A stretch of 64,000 nucleotides of DNA from Hybos culiciformis. Lineage: Eukaryota; Arthropoda; Insecta; Diptera; Hybotidae. Where the stretch lies: NCBI GenBank assembly GCA_964007475.1, contig OZ023274.1, positions 89,923,213 through 89,987,212 of the forward strand, given 5' to 3'. The notes beneath the pieces are model-generated. The model did no database searches. It was not told where the DNA came from and saw nothing but the letters and a program-made list of their open reading frames with translations. Made by a program: the position numbers and the translations under genes. Each line of letters begins with the position of its first letter. The stretch's first letter is position 1. Shown here piece by piece: positions 34,369-47,041 of the stretch.

Positions 34369-37300
34369 ATGTAGAACACAGGACATCATTGTCTCTAAAA
34401 ACAATTTCGTATTATATTAAAAAAAAAAAAAAAATTAAGTAATAATAATATTTTCGAGATGAACTTAAGAAGAATACAAGAATATGAAAAAAAGAAAAAT
34501 AAAAGTTCAAAAAAAATTGTTATTTCTTCTTTTTTTTTTATAATATACTTGTAATGTCTATATTACTTTTTTTTTGTTTTTATAATAAAACAGATATTAT
34601 AAAGTTACAAATTCTTTTTCTATAATTGGAACTATGCCAAACAATTTTAATGTATCACAATTGTAACTTTTTTTCAGTTTCTCAAATGAATAAATTCGAT
34701 TGAAAATTAAAAAAACAAAGTATATAAAAACTAAAAAGATTGTTATAATAAAATAAATAATAATTGTATATTAATATAAATATAAATGCAAAGACTGTTA
34801 TATAAGATGAAAACACAGAGAATAGTAAATGACGTGTATAATTATAATTTATAAAAATTACAAAAAAAGAAATTATTGAAACATAAAGTTCTTGTAATAT
34901 ACATATATATATAGTGATAATGACAGCAGTACAAAACTAAAATTTCCTTGATTTTTTTCCTAATATCTACCTAATATGAGCATTTTTAGTATAATAGTAC
35001 CTAAATTTTTGTGGATTGAAATACATATATATAAAATTACAAAATAATGGAAAATAATAATCAAATAGTTTTGCAGAAACTTGTTTCTTTTCTTTTTCTA
35101 AAGTAAAGATTTATTAAAAATATTCTCACGAAAATTCAATAAGTTTATTATTAAGATATAATTTAGAAAATGAACAGGAAAAAAACCTTTTAATTCAGAA
35201 AATATAATCATTATATACTCAAATAATAAAAATTATTTTTAATTTTTATATTTTTTTACTTTATGGTCCGTGGTAAAAATATTCAGTTGGAAGTTACTAT
35301 GGATTATAGTTAGATTAGTAATTAACTATAATTACTCTGAGCAACTCAGTTTGATGTATAAGAAAAACGAACCCATATGTTACAAAATTAAAACGACTTA
35401 AATTTTCAGATGTAACAAGTTCATACATCAAAATACAAATTAGATCTACAAAAAGATTTTTGATTTAAACAATAAATCTACACAGTGAAAACAAATAATT
35501 TTCCCATTACCAGTATTATGTATCTATTTTTATACATTGCTATTTCATACTTAAAATTTCACAATTCCTTTCTATTTTTTTTTTTTTTCAATAAGCAAAA
35601 TTTATTTTCAATGGAAGTAAATATAAATCCTGGCAAAATAGTTCATTTTAATTTTCATCATTAAAGAATTATATTTCTATGTATAGATTAGTAATTATTT
35701 TAGTACATGGCCAAATAGCAGCTAAAAAGTCTACTGCAGAAACTACATAATTAATCAAACAAGTAAAACATATTCTACATTCATGTGTATAACATTATAC
35801 GTATATACAAAATATTATTACATTGTGGTTTAATAGTGAATTTCTATTAAAAAAAAGTTATTCTACGTACGTCTTTAACTTTCCAGATGGCATGTAAAGT
35901 TTTGAATTATTATGTATGACTATGTATTCACTTTAATGAAATCAGAATAAATATAGATTAAAGTTAAATTAAAATAACATTACATTTGATTTATTAGAAT
36001 GCAAAAGTACAGAAATTCAAAGAAAAATATTTGCGATTCTCTTAAAGAATAGAAAATATTACAGGATTATTAACGAAAGTTTTCTAATATGCAATCCCAT
36101 AGAGAGAGAACAGAACTTTCTTAGTAAACTAAATAATATACAGATGAAAAATAAGATATTTGCATTATATTATTCTATTCAGAGTTAAGTAAAATTTACA
36201 GCAACAAAAAAAATATTACATACGATTCATCATTTTTTCTTTTATCCTTGTATAAATTATCGTGTATAAGGATATTCATATAAGAGTCGACACAGAAAGG
36301 CAAATTCGTAGAATATTAGTTTTCATCAGATGTGGAAAATAGCTGTTTTAATTTTATCTTTATGCTATAGATTACATTTCTGTATATATATATATGGTTT
36401 CTGTACACAAAAATTACAAAAATTTGTTCATAGTTCTATATTTGAAAAGTTGTTGATAAATTTAATTAAATAACATTATTTTATATTTATATAAAAAGAA
36501 AAACTCAAAAACCTATTACACAGGTACAATTTACATTTCACATTTCAAGGTTGAGTGGCGATACATTTATTGAAAGAAAAACGTATTCTTATTCCAAAAC
36601 ATTTAGATTATAGAACGATGATGATATTTTGAAAATTTAAATACTTTAAAAAATAGTTAACTTTAAATAAATATTTAAAAATATTGTAAATAGATGCATT
36701 ATATACAACATAATTTTACACACATTTCGAATTTATATCAAATTAGGAAGCAATTTCACATATCGCTTATTTACTTGGTTTGATTCTTTAATACAATGAA
36801 CCTATATCCAATTTTTCGGTTCAAATACGCGGTAAATTCATGAGATTTTAACTCATATAAAAATGTGGAAGTATTGTAAATAAGAAATTTTTAATGAAAC
36901 CGGTGAGTTTCTATCTCTATACATACTTTATGAAATATTTGAACAATTTTTAATACAAAAAATAATTTAATAGGCAAGTAAACATTTTTTTTAATTTACT
37001 TCTTTTTAAAAATTTAAATCATTAAGATTGATCAAACACAAATTAGCTTTAAGTATATCAAAGCCTCACCTTCAATTATAAACTTCGCTTAAGCAACAAG
37101 TTTCTTTATTAGACATATTCATAAAAACTTAAATTTTTTTAAAAATATTAAATTTTTTTTTAAATATCTAAACAAAATTTCTTCAACTTTTTATAACACG
37201 AATATATTAAAGATATGAAATATAGAAAGGAAAAATAATAAATTTCTTTTTCTTGGAATTTAACTTCAAACAATTTTTGAGGAAAATGTATGTAATGCAA

Positions 37301-38010
37301 CTTAAATACATAACGTTTCCATTAAAGTTTTTAACTTATTTTTTTTTTTATAGTTTTTACCAGTGAGAAAATCTTTAATGGAAATCTTGATTGGCATAAT
37401 CTTAGAAAGTCACTTGGTGTGAAAAGATGTTTGTTTGTTGTGTGATACAAAATAATTATGACATCAACTTATTTTTAAAAGGTTTTTAACATTTTTTTTT
37501 AACATCTTGGATGTGCATGCACATAAATAATAATAAAAAAGTGCAAAAATTGGCTTTTCAATACAAAAAAAAAAACAATTTCAATTTGAGTAAGTATTTC
37601 GCAAAACTAAGATTTTCTGACAATTAGCAAATAATAATCAGGCTCAACATCACGAATTTTCGTAAACCAATTTTTATTTCAAGATATTTTTAAAAAAATG
37701 TTTGAATGATTTTGATGTATCTTATGAACGGAACAATTTTTCTTAAAATCAAAGAAAGCTGAATGAAATAAAAATTCACAATTTTTATGTACCATAAATT
37801 ATAGAATATATATGTATACTACCGAGCAAAAACAATATTTTGAAGCCAAAAATTCCAAATATTAATTTCCCTCCTTTTAAGTTATGCTTTGCTGTACATC
37901 TTTTAAATGAATTCTATATGCTGGTACTGCATGTTGTATTCAGTAAAAAAAACTTAAATTTTGTCAGCTCTGTATATAATTAGAAAATAAATGTTTCGTG
38001 AGATTCGCTA

Positions 38011-38178
38011 AAAAAAATAAATTAGAAATTGCTGGTTTTGTGATTGTGTTTTATTTTTTTTGTAAGTGTAATCTTTAAAAGTATAGGTTATGCAGCTTCT
38101 GCAATCTCCCAAACACCAATGTTCTTCAGCTTTTTCGCCAAATGTGGTTTCACAATGATATAAATGCTTATCGCACTT
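38011..38178 (-). other. GC-richer island, weak exon candidate
   Basis: Bases about 38085-38165 are clearly less AT-rich than the neighbourhood. On the minus strand 56 codons are open between stops, with a cysteine-rich middle (HCETTFGEKAEEHWCLGDC, then RSC). An AG acceptor-like site (AAAAG) lies just inside the upstream stop. The plus strand is also open across the same patch (SIGYAASAISQTPMFFSFFA), so the strand is ambiguous. There is no start, no domain that I know and no partner exon. It may be a transposon fragment. Confidence 0.2.
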
Positions 38179-39957
38179 TTAATTAAATAATTTGTAAATT
38201 TCGACTTCACTAAAAACTCTTTTAAAAAACAATTAATCACAAATTAACCCCATCAATTTACCCCCTTTACTAATAAAATTAACATTTTTATCTCGAAAAT
38301 TACATCAACCATAATCATAATTAATATTCATAAAAAAAAATATAATGAAAATTTTTTAAACATATATGTTAATTTAAAAGTGTTATAAATAAATAATTAA
38401 AATTTTCCTTCAATCCATTAACACAGAAAATCAGAAAAACCTCAATAAAGCTTAATATATATAAAGATAAAAAAATACAAGGAAAAATAATATAAATGAT
38501 ATTATAATATAATAGCAAGAAGTTAAGTCTAGATTTCCCAAGATGGATTGGTGATTCAAATTTATAGTTTTGCGTCATTTATACTTATTCAAAGACCGAA
38601 GGAAGGAAAAGAAAATGTTTTCAATATTTTTCTATATTAAATTCGAAGTCTTGACATGTTTCACTTTTTTTTTTATAATTTATATTTAAAAAACGTGTTT
38701 TTTTTTTTTATTATATTACAAAACAATATTTTACAATTATAAAATATAAAATGTAAAATTAGTTGTTGTAATGTTAACAACACAATCATAATGAACAAAA
38801 AATTGCATCAAGTGGTAAATTTTTAAAAACAAAATAAAATTTAGCACATAAAAATGTCGCATTTACTTTTGTAGTATCAAACCCACTATCAAAAGTGCTA
38901 AAGTGAATGATTTATATTAATTTTTATTTGATATTTATTATTTTTTCTGTTTTGGTATTAATTTTTTATTTTTATTTTTCCAACCTCTTGACTAGCAATT
39001 AAATAATAATAAAAACAGAATTTTTTTTAAAACCTTTTATTTAACGCTACAATGAATTTTGTATATTATTTTAATTTAAAAACATTGAATGTAATTTAAT
39101 TATTTCTTGTCAAAGGATAAAAATATATATATATATATATAATGTTTTGTTCTTTATATTAAATAAGTATAAAGTAATAAAATTAAAATTTAATTAAAAT
39201 TAATGCTTTTTATTTCCTAATTTAAAGTTTTCTCTTTTTTTTTTTACTTGCACAAGCGAGACATTGTTTTATACGTTTATATTTGCTCCTCTGACCACTT
39301 TTGTATATATATATATAGTTCAATAAAGTTGAAAAATTAGATTACATCAAATTAGATTAAGAAAAATTTTATTATTATTATCCTCATACTTCAACTTAAA
39401 TGCATTGAATCCTTTTTCGTTACATTTCTTAAAAGGGAAAAATTATAAGAATTTTCTTTTCACAACTATGCGAATATAATTTCAAAACTTCAACAAAAAA
39501 AAATTCATATTCATAATAATTTTCTATTTCGAAATAGTAAAAAATTTAATAAATTTAAAAAATAATTAAACTGAGTGGCTCCATATTTATCATTTTTCAT
39601 TATATTGTAAAATATATATACAATAAGGAACAAATCTGCAAGACCGAAATAAAATTATACATTCATAATTTATTAAAAGAAAAATGTAGATTAAATTTGC
39701 CAAAAAAAAGTTTTAAAGTTAATATTAAAAGAAGAAATTAACTATAGGTAACATATATTCTTCTATTATAAAATTAAAATGTATTTTATTAATTACATAG
39801 TTGAAGCATTTATCATAACAATATATAGTCTCAATAACTATTTTTTAATTTCAACTATATATTTTTCTTCATTTCAAAATACAGGTCACAAGAATAAAAT
39901 TATTGATTATTGACCGTGGTATAAAAGTCAATAATCTACTCTCTTAACCAAAATTGG

Positions 39958-40086
39958 CTAGAATCTAGTACATAAAACTAGAATGAGCACTAGAATGAAC
40001 AACTAGATTTGTAGCCACTAGGGGAAAGTTTGAAATCTCGATTCCAAAATTTAAAATACCAAACTAGGTTCCTAGTGGAATCCTAG
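39958..40086. repeat. Cluster of CTAG tetranucleotides
   Basis: Nine CTAG words occur in 129 bases, often as ACTAGAA or CCTAG. CCACTAGG (about 40015) and CCTAGTGG (about 40071) are inverted to each other. Further CTAG words follow near 40150, 40257 and 40363-40373. The base composition would predict well under one per 130 bases. Confidence 0.6.
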
Positions 40087-40638
40087 ATATAGCAAGGATA
40101 GATCTTCGATTAATTTACTTTTGATCTAACTACTAATCAAACTGAAATCTAGTATCAATAATTGAAACATAGCAAGGAAAAATAGATAATAATTGCAAAA
40201 ACAAGTTTCAATAATTCTTGAAAATTGGCTAAAACTATTTTAAAACTATATATATTCTAGTTTTAAATTTTCATTATTGTAATCCAGTTCGCAAAAGTAA
40301 CTGGGGTATCACTGATTTGATATATAGATTCTATTTTCAATAAATAATTAGCAAATTTTTACCTAGAAATCTAGATTTATAGAATTGGATTTTTATATGA
40401 ATTTGCTTCTGAAACTAAAAAACTATTTTCATAATTGAATTTGCTTTCTGTGAAGTTAAACTCGATATTTTGAAGAAAATATTTGAACAATAAATTTAAA
40501 ATTTTTGCTACTAAAAATTAAGTTCAGTTCAGTAGTAAAAATTCTCACAAAAATCAATTAAAAAAATTAGCTAATTTTTGCATATTTTGTCTACATTGAA
40601 GAGGAAAAATTTTTTTTTTTTTTTATGTTTTTCTAGAG

Positions 40639-41167
40639 CAATGGTTCCCAACCTTTTGAAATATTTGTACCCCTTGATAATGATTTGAATCTTTACGTAC
40701 CCCTAAAAAAGAGTTCATACAGGTTATAACAAACGGAATAAAAAATTTTAACGCACGTTGTGATTAGATACGCCTCGCTCTGTTAGCACCAAAATTGATG
40801 GAGCATCATTGTTTCAAAATCACTGCGAGTTTTCATGTTATTTCTCAAATCTTCATCTTTTGCGTTATCAGTATCAGTGTCAACAATCTTGTCTAATGAA
40901 ATTGTGAAGGCGTTTCTAATCCAATTATCGACATTAAAAGTTGGAGGAATGATACCATCATAACGAAGTTTTAATATACTTATTTAAAATATACACAATT
41001 ATACACAATTCACAAAATTTTGGCAAGAAAATTAGATTTTGAAATTATGTGTAAATTATGTGTAAGGATATACATATATTTTTTTCAATACGAACAGTTC
41101 CACGTACCTCTCAGAATTGGTTAACGTACCCCCAAGGGGTCCATGGACCCCAGGTTGGGAATCTCTG
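40639..41167. mobile_element. Non-autonomous hAT element with perfect 8-bp duplication
   Basis: The left terminus CAATGGTTCCCAACCT and the right, on the minus strand, CAGAGATTCCCAACCT match at 13 of 16 bases. TTCTAGAG flanks both (40631-40638 and 41168-41175), a perfect 8-bp duplication. GTACCCC-type words (TGTACCCCTTG, CGTACCCC, CGTACCCCCAAGGGG) repeat near both ends as subterminal motifs. No transposase frame remains in about 530 bp, although a GC-richer core at about 40750-40960 may be decayed coding sequence. Confidence 0.93.
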
Positions 41168-41390
41168 TTCTAGAGCATCAGAAAAAACTTAAATAAAATA
41201 AAAGTATGAATGACATTTTGAAAATAAATATTTTAATTAACTAAATCAAATACAATATCATCGATTAGCTATAAATTATGGTTGAGCAAAAATATAAGTA
41301 CCTACATCTATGGAATATAATCCTGTGCTTCCCGATAAAATAAATTGAAATATATAAATGATATATGTATATAAATTAATAAAAAAAATA

Positions 41391-42619
41391 TGTGAGTCTC
41401 GGGACACACGGAAGAAGTGAAACTTCATGGCAAGTAGTATTTTCTGCGGCGGCTTAATAAATATTTAAAATGGCCAAGTGCATATAAAACAAGACGCCAA
41501 TCGATTTTTTCGACGGCGACTAGTTGATTTTTGTCCTTGGACTGCTGGGGCCAGTCGACTTAAAATAACTGTTTTTTTTGGGGGAATTCGGCGGCTTAGA
41601 AAAAATTAAACAAAAAAAATTAAAAACCAGCGACTACTTAGATATAAAAACATTTAAAAATTCTAAAATACTTTTTAAGCTCAAAAAGTTTAGTGGCATA
41701 ATGGCTTTTAAATTATTTCAAAATGGCTAGAATTATGGCTGCATGGCAACACTGATTGCCAGATGATTTCACTATATTTTAAGCCGTAAACAAAATTACA
41801 ACTATATTATTAGCGACAAAAATGTATGAAAAAACAGCAGCGTGGCTTAAATCATGTTTTGTTGCCCGAATAGTTTAACCTAAAATAACTTTTTCAAATA
41901 TGCCTGAAAAATTTCATGTTTATTAGTACTTCTTCTGAAAAGGAATTGGAATAAAAATATTCTACATGCATTGCATTAATGGAATTTAATGGCAAAAATA
42001 ATTTATACTAACAACTCAATTACAAATTAGTTCAAAAAAAAAATCTGTTTTAGTTAAAAGATTATTTTCAAATATGCCTGCAAAATTTGACATTAGTATT
42101 TCTTCCGAAAAGTAATTGTAATAAAAATATTCCTCCTGCATTTTATTAGTGTAATTTAATGTCAAAAATAAATTACACTAACAAACTACAAATTACATTA
42201 AGAAAAATTAATATCAAAAATAAATTATCTACAAAATAGGTGCATTGGAACATTTTTATTCAGAATACATATTTGTATTCCAAAAACTTTTTGAAAATTA
42301 GCACTAATAATTAATAAATGAAATATTTGTTATTCAATAATTTAAAATAAATTTTATTTTCCTTTCAATCGAAAAAAAAAAGTATTTTCGACTTTAATTC
42401 TGAGCCAATATAGAGTAGGTTATTGCGCTGATAAGCTTCATTAAGTTGCTAGCGGCTGTCGGTTTTATCATCAGCTGACACATAAATTTTTTCTTTTTTC
42501 TTTTTTTTTTGCCTTTTTTTTTGAGAATAATCGAGGCATTTTTGACATTAAGCGTTACATTTTTGACAATTACATTTTTTTCACTCTCAATCACAATGCC
42601 TCTAAAGAAGTTTCACTTC
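41391..42619. mobile_element. Probable inverted-repeat element bounded by GAAGTGAAACTTC
   Basis: The left boundary is the 40-bp block shared with 17184-17223. GAAGTGAAACTTC is at 41414-41426, and its reverse complement, GAAGTTTCACTTC, is at 42607-42619. The interior is less AT-rich than the flanks in its first 400 bases (GGCGGCTTA and GACGGCGACTAG are examples) and holds a diverged direct repeat. No target duplication is seen, so whether the two 13-mers are true termini is an inference. The minus frame at 42394-42594 is K-rich and not convincing. Confidence 0.5.
41891..42200. repeat. Diverged direct repeat, two units of about 150 bp
   Basis: Unit 1 (from 41891) and unit 2 (from 42065) both start TTTTCAAATATGCCTG and share, in order, TTAGTA and TTTCTTC-type words, AATAAAAATATTC, a TGCATT word and TTTAATG followed by CAAAAATAA. 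The offset is 174 bases and similarity by eye is about three-quarters. It is a duplication inside the surrounding repeat element. Confidence 0.75.
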
Positions 42620-45600
42620 AAAAATTAATTGAGTAAAGTTATTTTGCTTTTATTTAAAGTCTCATTAATTGAATTGAAAAAATAAAAAACAAGTTATAAA
42701 TATAAATTATTACATTAAATAGGGGAAAGAAAATTTTTATTTTCGACTTTATTTCTATTATACAAAAATAAATTCATGTTGTTTTTAAATTCAGAATTAC
42801 TCATTGGTGGACTACAAATTCATATTAAAAATTGAGGTTCAATATTTATTGATATATTGACAGATAAATTGATATACATTTTTGGCAATTGATAAAATTT
42901 AGCGAATACTATAAAAAGTATTATTTGAAAAATTTAGAATTATGTTCCAAGATAAAAGTGAAATACTGAAAAATGCAGGTGTGAATGTGGTCTTAAAGAC
43001 ATTTTTTTCTTTTTCAAATTCAATTTCAACCTATAATATACAATTCATCAACAAGCAATCCATCCAATTAAATAATTTATCAAAAAAAAAAATTTTTCTA
43101 ATGGACAATTCGTTCAATGTGGGACATTTCTTATTGCAAATCACTACTCTATTATTCTCAATAACTTTTTCAAACAAACTTATTCATTCAATAATAATTT
43201 TTCAAACAAAACAATTATGATCTTAATGGAAAAAATTACATAAAAACGTGAATTAATTTTTCAACGGATTTCAGACATTGAATGCATTATTTTATTCTGT
43301 TGAAATTGAATTTCAGATTATTAATTTTTTTTATTGTTTTCTTAATGGCAATTTGGTAAAAGTAATTGATAGTTATACTTGAATTTCTCTTTGAAATTTA
43401 AACAATTTTTTCCCATTTTGATTGTTCATTGAACGAATTATCTATTCATGAACTCAGAATTGGATATAGAAAGAACCAATATTAGTATGAATATTTTCTT
43501 ATTCTTTTGAAGCGTGAAACTTTGCGTATGGAAAACTTCAGTTTCATTACTCAACAAAATGTCGCTAATATTGCCTACTTCATCATAGTAGGTTAGGTAT
43601 ATAAAAATAAAAAAGGAATATCGTCATATGAATAATTTTAAAATTTGATAAACAAATTTAGGGTAATTAATTATAAAGTATCTACCTACATATTTTTATA
43701 TATCACGAATTGATATACGAAATTTATTAACTTGAATGAAATTTTTAATACCTACTTAAAAAAAAAAAAAATACAAAATTTCTTAAAAGTCGTGACTGAC
43801 TAAGCAAAAAAAACTTTTTTTAGAAAGAAAATTCAAAAGGATTAATTTATTCTTGGTACCCAATCATTAAAAAAAATTTTTTTTTTTTTAATTTTATTTG
43901 TGTTCTGATTCAAAATATTACATAAAAAATGAAGTAAGAAAAAAACAACCAAACAAAAGATTTCCTCCAGGCAATAGAATGAAAGAAAATTATTTTTCTT
44001 TTAATTCAAATTCCAAAAACGATTTCAATTGGAATACGAAAAAAAAACACACACACAAAAAAAAAACAAAAGAATATCCTGATGATTTGCGAAAATATAC
44101 ATTTTACTTTAAGGACTTTTGATTTTGTGATTTCCCTTATTTTAACGTAAATAAATTAAAATTGCGATGTTTACTGATAAAAATTTAATTTTAAATATTT
44201 TTCTAATATACCTTAGGGAGAAACAAAAAAAAAAACTATAGGATTTACAATATAATTACATTATTATTTGAACAAGCAATAAATTTTGAAATTTTTTCCA
44301 AATATTTGAAAAAGATTAATTCGAAGAATTTGTAAAAAGGATTAGTGAAAGATTAAATAGAGATTATTATCATCATATAGCATCATCATTACACAGTGAT
44401 GAGAAAGATTGTAGTGTACTTAACATTAATAACTTATAAAGAATTATATAATAATATACAGATTGATCATTCTGATTCTAATTTAAAATTTTTAATAATA
44501 ACTATGGGTAGCACTTAACTAATGTTTTGTTCAAATAAAAAATCTTTCAGTGGAAGATAAATTGACTAATTGTATGTTGACAGCTTGTGATATAAAGATA
44601 ATATCCGCTATACTTCTCGTTCTTGTATAAATGTCACCATATTAATCATTCTAACTTCTCTAAAAGACTAAAGAGCCAATCATAGCAAGTCTCTGAAATT
44701 TCTCTATGTAGTACTCTATAATTGCGTTCTATATGCGTTCTTTCGAAGAGTATGCACTATGTACTGTATACTAATAGCATATGATTTTTCTTATTAAATT
44801 ACTATAGGCTTTACAATAATTTCTTAATTTAATGAGTTTGAAAATTAATAATTTTGCTTATCAACATAACAATGCACACAATCCCATCCTTAATTTAACA
44901 ATAATTTTCTTCTCTCAATCTATTAAAAAAGCTAAAAGTCTCTTTCGAGACTGCCGATGATATATTCAAATCCCATTAGAAAACATATATGCAGCAAAAA
45001 GATTAACATACTGAGTCTCCCTTCTGAGTGTTACCTAACAGTTTACATTATGAGACCCTATAATGAAATAAACTAAAAGAAAGTTAATGAGAAATTGATA
45101 GTATTTTGTATTAAAAAAAATTTTAAATAGAATATTATTTTGCTCAAGGTAAATTTGTTTTGTTGATAGGTTCTTTTTTATTTATTTACTAACACCTACA
45201 CTGCAGCAGGACTTATTAAAAAAAACCCTTATTATCTGTAGATGATTTTTTTATGGAAAAGCTTAATTTTAAAATAAATATATAACATTAAAAATACATT
45301 ATAAATAATATAATGATGTTCAGTATGGTTTTTATTTTCCTTTAGATTTTTCATTATTTTTTTTGTTCCAGGAAAGAAATAAAACTTTCTTCTTATAATT
45401 TTTAAATTACTAAAATATCCTTTTTTTAATTGCTGCTAATGTATTGAACCGTTGTTCACAGGATATTAATATTGAAACCCTTATCTAATTCAATATCCTT
45501 TAATTTATTGATCAAATAAAATCGCTTAAAGGATTTCCTATACAAATTTTGAATAAATTTAAAAAAATAATAAAAACAATAAAAAAAGTTTTCAAAGAAT

Positions 45601-46054
45601 TTTCCCAATCAAGGAAATTATTATGATTTCAAAAACAATATAGAAGTGTCATTTTAGTTCAAGAATATAAAAAACGAAAAGAAAATCAATTAATTTCTTG
45701 CGGTGGGGTATCCGATGATATTTTATTAATTCTTACATATATACATTAATTATATTGCTTAAATAAGACAAAAGGTACAAAATGATTAGGGATTCTCAAA
45801 ATGGCAAAGTACAAGATATTTTAATAATAATAAAAAAGATGTTAAAACGTAGGAAATCCTGACTGTTAATATACAACAACATAAATTCCATGTCACAGAA
45901 AATAAAAAACCATTTATTCGAAATTTAAACTTCTATTATTTTTCTTTTTTATCTCTTTAAGAATCAATTCACGACAAAATCATGTTCTAAAAAAAGTTCA
46001 AGAAATTGAAGTATATAATGTACATTAAAAATGTTCCTGACGTTTTTTTTTTAT
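42620..46054. other. AT-rich DNA, no gene seen
   Basis: The plus frames at 42942-43220 and 43898-44122 are low complexity (N, S, F, I or K rich) and show no domain. Patches near 44560-44770 and 44940-45060 are slightly less AT-rich but have no frame or repeat structure that I can see. Confidence 0.55.
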
Positions 46055-46384
46055 TGTGATTTTCCGGCTAAAAAAAGAATAAACCAACATAATTTTATTT
46101 TATTGTTGTTTAGGATATAAACTTTCAACAATCAATAACTTATAACAATTTATTTTGAAACAGTCTATTATTTCGTTGGAAAAGTTAATTTAAGCTAATA
46201 AAAAAAAAAAAAACAAAAGAAAAAACAAAATATCTATCATTGTCTATAATAATCGAAATATAAAATTATTTATTTCCTTTTCATCCTTATAAATAAAACT
46301 TTCCTTGTTAACAAGAAGGAAAAAAGGTTTTCTGCATGATGAATTTTAAACTATCAATGTAACACCTAAAGCCGGAAAATCACA
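46055..46384. mobile_element. MITE-like element with perfect 15-bp inverted ends
   Basis: TGTGATTTTCCGGCT at 46055-46069 is exactly inverted at 46370-46384. The interior is AT-rich and contains a palindrome centred near 46309 (CTTGTTAACAAG inside TTCCTTGTTAACAAGAAGGA). I do not see a clear target duplication, so the superfamily is open. The 15-bp perfect match, with CCGG in an AT-rich setting, is unlikely by chance. Confidence 0.7.
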
Positions 46385-46420
46385 TCCAAGGTATTTATAT
46401 CATATCCAAGGTATTTATAT
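46381..46420. repeat. 20-bp tandem duplication
   Basis: Two units of CATATCCAAGGTATTTATAT, 19 of 20 identical, abut the right end of the MITE at 46055-46384. The first unit overlaps its last four bases. Confidence 0.85.
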
Positions 46421-46444
46421 ATTTACACTATATATATACAAGGC

Positions 46445-46692
46445 ATCGTCTGCTGAGAAATGAAACAACGTATGATATTTATACGTCATTATTAGATAAT
46501 TCCTCGTACTCGATTTTATAAGTACAACTATTTTGCAATATTCTTAATGTTGATTAAAATGTGTTTTTTAGATGAAAATTGTACGCTACTTGATATTTTT
46601 TCATACGTTTTTTTTAATTTTCAAATCTTTAAACTCAAATTACTCGAAACTATACTTTTCATTATACATTGTTTCATTTCTCAACAGACGAT
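46445..46692. mobile_element. MITE-like element with inverted ends of about 40 bp
   Basis: The left end ATCGTCTGCTGAGAAATG, continuing AAACAACGTATGATA, is matched by the right end on the minus strand, ATCGTCTGTTGAGAAATG, continuing AAACAATGTATAATG. The first 23 bases differ only once. It is about 248 bp with an AT-rich interior. The plus frame at 46547-46747 crosses the right end and is not a gene. There is no clear target duplication. Confidence 0.75.
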
Positions 46693-47041
46693 ATTTATAT
46701 TTATATGTCTAACATTGATAAAAAATAAAAAGAATGTTGAGAGATAATATGATGATAAGCTCCATTCATAAGTCCGAACTCTTATAATTACTAAGTTGCA
46801 CACAAAAATAATTTTTCTTTTGTTAAGTCAATTAATTATATTTGAGAAGAATGCAATTAAAGAATTGATAACCAAAGGATATAAATTATTTCCTTTAATT
46901 ATCAATATTACTCAGAATAATTAAACAAAATACCTAATTAATCAGATTTTATAAAATATTTTTTGACGTAATGAAAATAATTACATACAACAAATTTATA
47001 ATAACAAATTTATAATAATTTAAAAATTTAAGTATTTTTAT

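Larger units (their letters stand above)
34377..40630. other. AT-rich DNA, no gene supported
   Basis: Over six kilobases of AT-rich sequence. The only places that stand out are a GC-richer patch at 38011-38178 and a cluster of CTAG words at 39958-40086, both listed separately. The minus frame at 38369-38578 is low complexity. Confidence 0.5.

Noticed and set aside
42942..43220. 92-codon plus-strand frame
   Set aside because: Low-complexity S, N, I, F and Q composition matching the local AT richness, with no motif and no GC-richer signature.
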